A stretch of 27,876 bases of DNA, taken from positions 1 to 27,876 of IMG/VR virus record IMGVR_UViG_3300044619_001023; one strand, written 5' to 3'. The stretch's first letter is position 1. Each line of letters opens with the position of its first letter. A program made the position numbers and the translations under genes. The notes beneath the pieces are model-generated. The model was not told the DNA's origin, ran no database searches, and was given only the letters and a program-made list of their open reading frames with translations. This document shows positions 23,124 through 27,876 of the stretch, one piece after another. This DNA comes from a virus.

Positions 23124-23336
23124 ATGGCAGGCACATTAAAAAATCAAAACAAATACCCAGAAGTAGTTAAAAATCCTACTCAGTATAAAGGTGGTATGAA
23201 TTCTTATCCAGAAGTAGTTAGTAATCCAACTCGCTACACTGGTGGTAAAAATACTTATCCTACAGTTGTAACTAATCCAACCCAATACAAAGGTGGAAAA
23301 AATGCTCCAGCTAATACTAATCCTAAATCTTTATAA
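23124..23336 (+). CDS. three-repeat small protein (YPEVV-NPT-Y-GG)
   Basis: A 70-aa basic protein made of three 17-residue repeats at residues 9-25, 26-42 and 43-59. The consensus is N-x-Y-P-(E/T)-V-V-x-N-P-T-(Q/R)-Y-(K/T)-G-G-x. A short Ala/Asn tail follows. No membrane segment or Cys is present. The regular Pro/Tyr/Gly pattern suggests an extended or beta-solenoid-like peptide with one binding site per repeat. It sits between a virion structural gene and several Lys-rich miniproteins, so a virion-internal or capsid-lining role is possible. I do not recognise the family. Confidence 0.75.
   Translation: MAGTLKNQNKYPEVVKNPTQYKGGMNSYPEVVSNPTRYTGGKNTYPTVVTNPTQYKGGKNAPANTNPKSL
23148..23300 (+). 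repeat. three 51-nt coding repeats
   Basis: Three in-frame 51-nt units (23148-23198, 23199-23249, 23250-23300) encode the 17-residue repeats. The DNA copies differ at synonymous positions, so the peptide is what is conserved. Confidence 0.85.
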
Positions 23337-23338
23337 CT

Positions 23339-23467
23339 ATGAAAAAAGCAGTTAAAAAAAATGCTACAGCTACAGTTGTAAAAAAACCAACAGGGAAAGT
23401 TGGTGGTACAAGCACACCTCCAAAAGGTGCTGTGCCTAAAAAAAGAATGGGTGGTAAAGCTTGCTAA
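23339..23467 (+). CDS. 42-aa Lys-rich protein
   Basis: A short frame (MKKAVKKNATATVVKKPTGK...RMGGKAC) with a very high Lys content and Gly/Pro linkers; a single Cys is the last residue. It starts 2 nt after the previous stop and ends 3 nt before the next start, inside a run of similar tiny genes. It probably binds DNA or an acidic partner. I do not recognise it. Confidence 0.65.
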   Translation: MKKAVKKNATATVVKKPTGKVGGTSTPPKGAVPKKRMGGKAC

Positions 23468-23470
23468 GCA

Positions 23471-23620
23471 ATGGCTAAGAAAGGTCTATATGATAATATT
23501 CACGCTAAGAGAGCTCGCATAGCTGCGGGCTCCGGCGAGAAGATGCGTAAACCAGGTAGCAAGGGAGCTCCTAGTAAAAAAGATTTTGTTAATTCTGCTA
23601 AAACAGCTAAGAAAAAATAA
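23471..23620 (+). CDS. 49-aa conserved basic phage protein
   Basis: A short frame with KKGLYDNIHAKRARIAAGSG then EKMRKPGSKGAP and a final AKTAKKK. I recognise this GLY-x-NI-x-AKR-x-RI...GSGE-x-MR-PG-KGAP pattern from small proteins of many tailed phages, where the function is unknown. It is strongly basic. The conserved core argues for a real gene and for a defined binding role, perhaps with DNA or the capsid interior. Confidence 0.75.
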   Translation: MAKKGLYDNIHAKRARIAAGSGEKMRKPGSKGAPSKKDFVNSAKTAKKK

Positions 23621-23625
23621 CCAAC

Positions 23626-23826
23626 ATGGCTAAGAAAAAATCAATAGGAATAAGCATGGATAAAGAGTACCAAGCTCGATGGGATCTTGATACACTAAGA
23701 CAAGCTAAGGAGATTGAAACTAATGCTGCTAGATTAAGAGCGGCTCAGAACTATGCTAAGGAACAAGTTAAAATGTTAGGTAACATAGCTTCTCCTGCTA
23801 AAAAAACAACTTCAAAAAAGAAGTGA
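23626..23826 (+). CDS. 66-aa basic helical protein
   Basis: A frame with a Lys-rich start (MAKKKSIGISMDKEYQARWD), a helical middle (TLRQAKEIETNAARLRAAQN) and a Lys-rich end (PAKKTTSKKK). ATG follows the A/C leader CCAAC. The stop overlaps the next ATG (TGATG). Like its neighbours it looks like a small nucleic-acid- or capsid-binding protein. The family is unknown to me. Confidence 0.7.
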   Translation: MAKKKSIGISMDKEYQARWDLDTLRQAKEIETNAARLRAAQNYAKEQVKMLGNIASPAKKTTSKKK

Positions 23827-24104
23827 TGGCTAAGAAAGTTAAAGTATCAGCTGGTCAAGAAAAACATGAATATGATCTAATTATATATAACGGCAGAGTT
23901 AAAGTATATGTAGATGGTTATGTGATGTTTACTTTTAATCAGATAGACTTTAAAGGTTATTACTCTTATAAAGATGATACAGATTTATATGGTATTGATA
24001 TCTATTTGATGAATGAAAAAGGTGGAGCAACAACTATGGAGATATACTTTAAAACAAAGTATAATTGGTTAAATATACTTAAACTACTAGACAGTAAATT
24101 ATAA
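23826..24104 (+). CDS. hypothetical beta-rich protein
   Basis: A 92-aa protein (MAKKVKVSAGQEKHEYDLII...). It has alternating strands (YNGRVKVYVDGYVMFTFNQI, then YGIDIYLMNEKGG and MEIYFKTKYNWLNILKLL), a small beta sandwich or PH-like pattern. It is the only non-basic, folded-looking member of this run. I start it at ATG 23826, which overlaps the previous stop by 1 nt; a GTG at 23823 is possible but less likely. Function unknown. Confidence 0.7.
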   Translation: MAKKVKVSAGQEKHEYDLIIYNGRVKVYVDGYVMFTFNQIDFKGYYSYKDDTDLYGIDIYLMNEKGGATTMEIYFKTKYNWLNILKLLDSKL

Positions 24105-24105
24105 T

Positions 24106-24354
24106 ATGGCAAAGTCTGCAGCTTGGCAAAGAAAAGCAGGTAAGTCACCTAGTGGTGGACTTAATGCAAAAGGTAGAGCTTCTTATAATAGAGAAACTGG
24201 TGGAAACTTAAAAGCTCCACAACCAGAAGGAGGGCCTAGAAAAAAATCTTTTTGTGCTAGAATGGAAGGGATGAAGAAGAAATTAACTAGTGCTAAAACA
24301 GCCAGAGATCCAGATAGTAGAATTAATAAATCACTTAGAAAGTGGAAATGTTAA
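24106..24354 (+). CDS. 82-aa conserved basic phage protein
   Basis: A basic protein with AAWQRKAGKSPSGGLNAKGR, RASYNRETGGNLKAPQPEGG and SFCARMEGMKKKLTSAKTAR, ending DSRINKSLRKWKC. I recognise this as a small family found in many marine and cyanobacterial phages. It has two Cys and no membrane segment. The role is unknown; its location in the structural gene run suggests a virion or packaging-associated protein. Confidence 0.8.
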   Translation: MAKSAAWQRKAGKSPSGGLNAKGRASYNRETGGNLKAPQPEGGPRKKSFCARMEGMKKKLTSAKTARDPDSRINKSLRKWKC

Positions 24355-24357
24355 AAC

Positions 24358-24522
24358 ATGGCAGCAAAAAAAGGAATGGGCTTTAAAGCAGCTCAAAAAA
24401 GTATTGCAAAAAAATCAGGTGTTAGTATGAAAGCAGCAGGAGCTATCTTAGCTTCTTCTACTAGAAAAGCTTCACCAGCGGCTAAGAAAGCAAACCCAAA
24501 TTTGAAAAAAGTTAAAGGATAA
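24358..24522 (+). CDS. 54-aa conserved Lys/Ala-rich phage protein
   Basis: A short frame with MAAKKGMGFKAAQKSIAKKS, then GVSMKAAGAILASSTRKASP and KKANPNLKKVKG. Similar tiny proteins (iA-x-K-x-G-x-S-x-x-x-A-x-AILA-x-x-TRKAS...NP-L-x-x-VKG) recur in tailed phages. It resembles a histone tail in composition but has one clear helix (SMKAAGAILASST). The stop overlaps the next start (TAATG). Likely DNA- or capsid-binding. Confidence 0.75.
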   Translation: MAAKKGMGFKAAQKSIAKKSGVSMKAAGAILASSTRKASPAAKKANPNLKKVKG

Positions 24523-25226
24523 TGAACAATCAAACCATATATCTTAAAATAAAACAAAGGCTTAATAAGCTTGCTAGTAATGACTATGATAATATAGAAT
24601 GTTGGCAAGTTGTTGAAGCTTTTAATAAGGGTATGGTTGAGTGGTGTCGCCGTAACTTGCATGGTATTAACCAGAAGCAAGAAGGTGATGAGCAATCCAA
24701 AAGAAGAATTGATGATTTGCAAAAGCTAATGGTTACAGAAACTATAACCATGAGTAACAAACAATTGTATTATGAATCATCAGTTTTACCAACAAATTAT
24801 TTAGAATGGAAAAGAGTATCTGCTAAATCTAAAAATAATTGTTGTGAAGATCCTCGCCGGATGGTTATCTACTTGGCAGAAGAAGCTAATGTGGATGAAC
24901 TACTCAGGGATAAGAACAAACAACCAAGCTTTGAATGGGCAGAAACTTTTGTAACATTAATTGATAATAAATTTAGAATATACACTGACAACAAGTTCGA
25001 AGTTCAAGATGTTGTCTTAACATATTATAGACAACCTGTAAGAATACAAATACTAAACTGTGTAGATCCTTATACACAATTAGCATCTACTCAAGAAGTA
25101 GAATGCGAGTTTAAAGATGACTTAGTAGAGTTATTTGTAGATGAGGCTGTTAAAATTTTAGCTGGTGATATTGAATCAATGAATCAATATACTAGAGCTC
25201 AACAATCAGTAGAAGGAAATAACTAA
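24522..25226 (+). CDS. head-tail connector/tail adaptor-like protein
   Basis: A 234-aa protein: a helical N-terminus (TIYLKIKQRLNKLASNDYDN), then YYESSVLPTNYLEWKRVSAK, VVLTYYRQPVRIQI, and a helical C-terminus (FKDDLVELFVDEAVKILAGD). This layout fits adaptor proteins that bind below the portal, such as P22 gp4-like ring proteins, which exist in crAss-like phages. It overlaps the previous small gene and is followed 8 nt later by a Dps-like gene. The exact ring assignment cannot be made. Confidence 0.6.
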   Translation: MNNQTIYLKIKQRLNKLASNDYDNIECWQVVEAFNKGMVEWCRRNLHGINQKQEGDEQSKRRIDDLQKLMVTETITMSNKQLYYESSVLPTNYLEWKRVSAKSKNNCCEDPRRMVIYLAEEANVDELLRDKNKQPSFEWAETFVTLIDNKFRIYTDNKFEVQDVVLTYYRQPVRIQILNCVDPYTQLASTQEVECEFKDDLVELFVDEAVKILAGDIESMNQYTRAQQSVEGNN

Positions 25227-25234
25227 TTTATATA

Positions 25235-25675
25235 ATGGAAAAACCAAGATTGTTACAAAGAACAAATGCAGAATACAGTGCCCCTGCTAGTGGTGGATTA
25301 GATACTATGGTAAGTGCTTGCGTATCTGAGCTTATGAATGCAGCAACATCTATTCATAAGTTACACCTTAAAGTAACTGGTGCAGGATCATATGCTGCAC
25401 ACAAAGCTTTGAATGAATTATATGATGCTTTACCAGGACATGCTGATGATTTAGCAGAAGCATTTCAAGGAGCCTCAGAAAAATTATTAGAATATAAAGA
25501 TGTAGCTCCAAGACAATTAGGATCAGTAGCTGATGCTATTGCTTATCTTAGAGAGATGACTCAGATGGTATCTAACTTACAAGCTAAGATGCCTTATAGT
25601 GAAATAGTAAATGACCTAGACACTATTAAGAGCACTATAAATTCTGGTAAGTATAAGTTACTTTTCTTAAAATAA
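25235..25675 (+). CDS. Dps/ferritin-like protein
   Basis: A 146-aa helical protein. H44, H56, D71 and E75 fall in SIHKLHLKVTGAGSYAAHKA then DALPGHADDLAEAF. Spacing is 12, 15 and 4 residues, exactly that of H51, H63, D78 and E82 of the E. coli Dps ferroxidase site; the fifth ligand (D67) is N60 here. The G-A after the first His also matches. The length is close to Dps (167 aa) without its N-terminal tail. Known Dps proteins are 12-mers that oxidise iron and bind DNA. Ferritin-like families exist in phages, with unknown function. It sits in the structural block, so it may be packaged or protect DNA. Iron activity is inferred only. Confidence 0.65.
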   Translation: MEKPRLLQRTNAEYSAPASGGLDTMVSACVSELMNAATSIHKLHLKVTGAGSYAAHKALNELYDALPGHADDLAEAFQGASEKLLEYKDVAPRQLGSVADAIAYLREMTQMVSNLQAKMPYSEIVNDLDTIKSTINSGKYKLLFLK

Positions 25676-25680
25676 ATTTG
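25673..25680 (+). promoter_or_regulatory. possible -7 promoter element (TAAATTTG)
   Basis: TAAATTTG matches TAnnTTTG, overlaps the stop of the Dps-like gene and lies 64 nt before the next ATG in an AT-only leader. No -33 element is evident. The long leader of the 523-aa gene supports an extra promoter here. Confidence 0.35.
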
Positions 25681-25744
25681 CATTTTTTTATTTATAATAT
25701 TATTTTTAGACATTATTTATTTATAAACCCAAAAACAAAAAACA

Positions 25745-27316
25745 ATGGCTTATTTTAATCACGCGTTTACAAAACGCTTCTTGGCCAACGGGCCAACACT
25801 AACACCAGCAGCTCCAAATGCTCAGAATCCTGCTACGGATTATGGTTTTATTACTACTAAAGGTGTTCCTTCTAGCTATATTGCTACAATGGGATACTCT
25901 ACACCAGGTGGATCTTATCAAGGTTACATTGGAATTATTAATCCTAAAACTTATGTTACAGATAATTCTGCAGATTGTCCATTTATAATTGCAGGATCTT
26001 CTCTTTTAAGAAGAGATAAAATTGGTCCTTTCCATGGTGGATATCAAGAGTCTAACAAATCTAAGGTAATCAATCCTAAGTATGTTAGTCAAGTTTATGG
26101 TGTAGAAGCATGTACTCCTCAGCAAACAGTTGTTTCTGTTGGAAACACTCCTTATACTGATGATCAAGCTATTACAGCAGTTTTAGATAATGATGGTGCA
26201 AATTTATTAAATGGTACATTTAACGATGTAGCTTTAATTGGCGGATCAGGTTCAGGTGCTACTGGTAACTTTATAGTATCTGGTGGTGAAGTTGTTTCAT
26301 TTACATTAGTAGATGAAGGAACAGGTTACGCTAATGGTGAAACTTTAACAGCTGATTTACAAGGTAATGGTGGCGCAGCACCAGTTATTCCAGCTACAGT
26401 AGAAATTACTGTTGCAGGTCAAGCTGCAGGTTGCTGCTATCAGTTCTTATGCGGTGAGACTTACTACTTAAGAATTGATGTTAAAGGTTCTCCTGCTTTG
26501 CGTTACTTAAATCACAACGCTTACCAAACACTTGATGCTTACACAGGATGTTGCGAAGGTCCTACTCCAACTGCAGTAGATTCTACTTTAGTGTTTATTA
26601 AGTGGGCTGAGAGATTAAAAGAAAATCAATATATCAATCCATTCATCTTCCCGGTTGTTTATGATCAGACTGGTAATGCTTGGTATGCTCCAGGAACTAC
26701 TGTAGATCCATTAGGAGTATCTGTATCTGCTTCAAGATGGTGGACTAACTACGTATCTCCAGGATATGAAGAAGGAAAATGTGGTGGTTTAAGATTATTT
26801 GGAGCATATGTTGAAACTAAGTTCTTAACATGTTCTTTCCAAATCACTGATTTCTTCGAAAAAGAACCAGTTAAAATCTTAGCATCAATGGTTGATTACA
26901 CTGGAGATCCTTGTACTTTTGAAGGAATCTGTGTAGTAACTGAGTGTCCTGCTTTAATGGGTAATGGATTTGGTGAGCAAGTATTACGTGATGTAATCTT
27001 AGCACAATCTTACTTACAAAACTATGTACACAGCGATATTCGTATCAGGGAGATTACTCAAGGTAATGATATCTTGGATGCTGTAGATCGTAACTTCTTG
27101 TATACTCGTTACTATATCTTGCACAATGTGCCTCGTTTCAACAACCCAACTGGTGTGTTTGATAATGATCAGTACTTAGTAGAAATCATCACTAGTGTTA
27201 GAATTAGCGATTTAGAAGATTTCCTTACTGAAGTAGCTAAAGCTGCTGGCAACTGTGAAGAGTTTGTAGTATATACTTGCAACCCTTGCGATATTATCCC
27301 TACAAATCCTGATTAA
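25745..27316 (+). CDS. large Cys-rich virion structural protein
   Basis: A 523-aa protein, starting MAYFNHAFTKRFLANGP. Residues about 145-210 contain a Gly-rich beta insertion (GSGSGATGNFIVSGGEVVSF then DEGTGYANGETL), a module often carried by phage virion proteins. There are 15 Cys, including CCYQFLC, CCEG, CTFEGIC and CNPC. The C-terminal third (LAQSYLQNYVHSDIRI, then RNFLYTRYYILHNVPRFNN) is helical and conserved-looking. Arg codons are about half CGN, so expression is likely high. It has its own long leader and a terminator, consistent with an abundant tail or capsid-accessory protein. I cannot assign the role; tail tube or sheath is possible. Confidence 0.6.
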   Translation: MAYFNHAFTKRFLANGPTLTPAAPNAQNPATDYGFITTKGVPSSYIATMGYSTPGGSYQGYIGIINPKTYVTDNSADCPFIIAGSSLLRRDKIGPFHGGYQESNKSKVINPKYVSQVYGVEACTPQQTVVSVGNTPYTDDQAITAVLDNDGANLLNGTFNDVALIGGSGSGATGNFIVSGGEVVSFTLVDEGTGYANGETLTADLQGNGGAAPVIPATVEITVAGQAAGCCYQFLCGETYYLRIDVKGSPALRYLNHNAYQTLDAYTGCCEGPTPTAVDSTLVFIKWAERLKENQYINPFIFPVVYDQTGNAWYAPGTTVDPLGVSVSASRWWTNYVSPGYEEGKCGGLRLFGAYVETKFLTCSFQITDFFEKEPVKILASMVDYTGDPCTFEGICVVTECPALMGNGFGEQVLRDVILAQSYLQNYVHSDIRIREITQGNDILDAVDRNFLYTRYYILHNVPRFNNPTGVFDNDQYLVEIITSVRISDLEDFLTEVAKAAGNCEEFVVYTCNPCDIIPTNPD

Positions 27317-27337
27317 TTAATTAACTTATTAAACAAT

Positions 27338-27376
27338 AAAAAGGAGAGTAGAGTGTAGACTCTTCTCTCCTTTTTT
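27338..27376 (+). terminator. intrinsic terminator
   Basis: GGAGAG-T-AGAGT (27343-27354) pairs with ACTCT-T-CTCTCC (27359-27370) around a GTAG loop with one T/T mismatch. AAAAA and TTTTTT flank it, so it could work on both strands. It lies 21 nt after the 523-aa gene. Confidence 0.85.
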
Positions 27377-27399
27377 GTTTATATTAGCAGAAAAAAATT

Positions 27400-27876
27400 A
27401 TGGCAAGACATGTATTAAGTTTAGAGGTGCCGGATACTATGAATAAAAGTATTCTGCGTATTATGGATACTAGCATCTATGCACCAAACTTAGATGTTAA
27501 GTGCCAATTATTGCAAGTTACTCTACCGGGATTTGCAGTTCCAGAAAATTTTGAATACCCACAAATAGAAGAAGGATTTGCTTTAAATTTAACAGCTTGT
27601 GATTTTGGTGTTCAAACTACAGAGTGTGGAACTAATTACTGGGATTTATCTGATGGAATCTATATTATAAAATATAGTGTTTCACCAAATGAATTAGTAT
27701 ATGTTGAATATAATCACTTGAGAATCACTCAAGCTCTTTGGAGATATAATAATTTACTATGTGAGATGGATTATCCTTCTTGCGAGCCATCTGCAGAGAT
27801 GAAAGATAAATTGAATAAGTTAAGATTAATAAAAACTTATCTTGATGCGGCTAAAGCCAAAGTAGAATATTGTCAT
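27400..27876 (+). CDS. virion structural protein (partial, cut by window end)
   Basis: A frame of at least 159 codons open to the window end (MARHVLSLEVPDTMNKSILR...). It contains IMDTSIYAPNLDVKCQLLQV, LTACDFGVQTTECGTNYWD and the phrase DGIYIIKYSVSPNELVYVEY, followed by a helical, Cys-containing end. I associate this DGIY-x-IKYS-x-SPN pattern with conserved structural proteins of Bacteroidota phages. It has six Cys so far, like the preceding gene. The start lies 23 nt after a terminator; no good promoter is seen in between. Confidence 0.7.
   Translation, partial: MARHVLSLEVPDTMNKSILRIMDTSIYAPNLDVKCQLLQVTLPGFAVPENFEYPQIEEGFALNLTACDFGVQTTECGTNYWDLSDGIYIIKYSVSPNELVYVEYNHLRITQALWRYNNLLCEMDYPSCEPSAEMKDKLNKLRLIKTYLDAAKAKVEYCH

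Noticed and set aside
23823-23825. GTG start for the gene at 23826
   Set aside because: The adjacent ATG at 23826 gives a TGATG junction with the upstream gene, a more usual start.
25670-25693. AAATAAA/TTTATTT inverted repeat as a terminator after the Dps-like gene
   Set aside because: The stem is A/T only and would be too weak; a promoter element at the same place is the better reading.
27371-27387. TTTG and TATATTAG as a promoter for the last gene
   Set aside because: The -7 match is imperfect and the two elements are only a few bases apart, not ~20.
1-27876. CRISPR array, transposon, integrase or attachment sites
   Set aside because: No regularly spaced repeats, transposase or recombinase motifs were seen on either strand.

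Overview
The window is a block of a tailed double-stranded DNA phage genome, densely packed and transcribed entirely from the + strand. The host is most likely a member of the Bacteroidota. The reasons are AT-rich DNA, A/C-rich translation leaders in place of Shine-Dalgarno sites, and several intergenic promoters with the Bacteroidota sigma-ABfr -7 element TAnnTTTG (four read TATATTTG). The gene set (HU/IHF-like protein, winged-helix-like protein, PD-(D/E)XK nuclease, ~730-aa large terminase, ~920-aa portal, acidic scaffold-like protein, ~540-aa capsid protein) resembles the structural block of crAss-like phages (Crassvirales) and their aquatic relatives. That placement is an inference from memory of the families, not a database result.

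Layout. (1) 1-9446: receptor-binding and tail-fibre region. Two fibre-like proteins (38-1630, 3590-4915) share a ~29-residue N-terminal docking peptide. Between them lies a lysis-like cassette: a probable cell-wall enzyme, a tandem-PAS membrane protein and a small holin-like protein. An 898-aa fibre and a three-gene family of small beta-rich virion proteins follow. (2) 9447-10322: a single 56-aa gene with its own promoter and terminator, then a promoter, a membrane-anchored coiled-coil protein, a second holin-like protein and a strong terminator. (3) 10332-18931: a long unit from promoter to terminator carrying small DNA-binding and zinc proteins, the nuclease, pre-terminase genes, terminase and portal. 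(4) 18955-25675: scaffold-like protein, capsid protein, a structured intergenic RNA, a conserved structural protein, a run of very small Lys-rich proteins, a head-tail connector-like protein and a Dps/ferritin-like protein. (5) 25676-27376: a large Cys-rich virion protein ended by a terminator. (6) 27400-end: a partial structural gene.

How it works together: terminase and portal package DNA into a capsid assembled on the acidic scaffold-like protein; connector and tail proteins complete the particle; fibres bind the host; endolysin and holins release progeny. The most unusual points are a PAS sensor fused to a holin-like membrane domain inside the lysis cassette, a Dps-like protein that keeps four of five ferroxidase ligands at exact E. 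coli Dps spacing, a cluster of basic miniproteins (one built of three 17-residue repeats), a branched RNA element after the capsid gene, and a 12-nt leader placed identically before three start codons.

No tRNA, CRISPR array, transposon, integrase or minus-strand gene was found.
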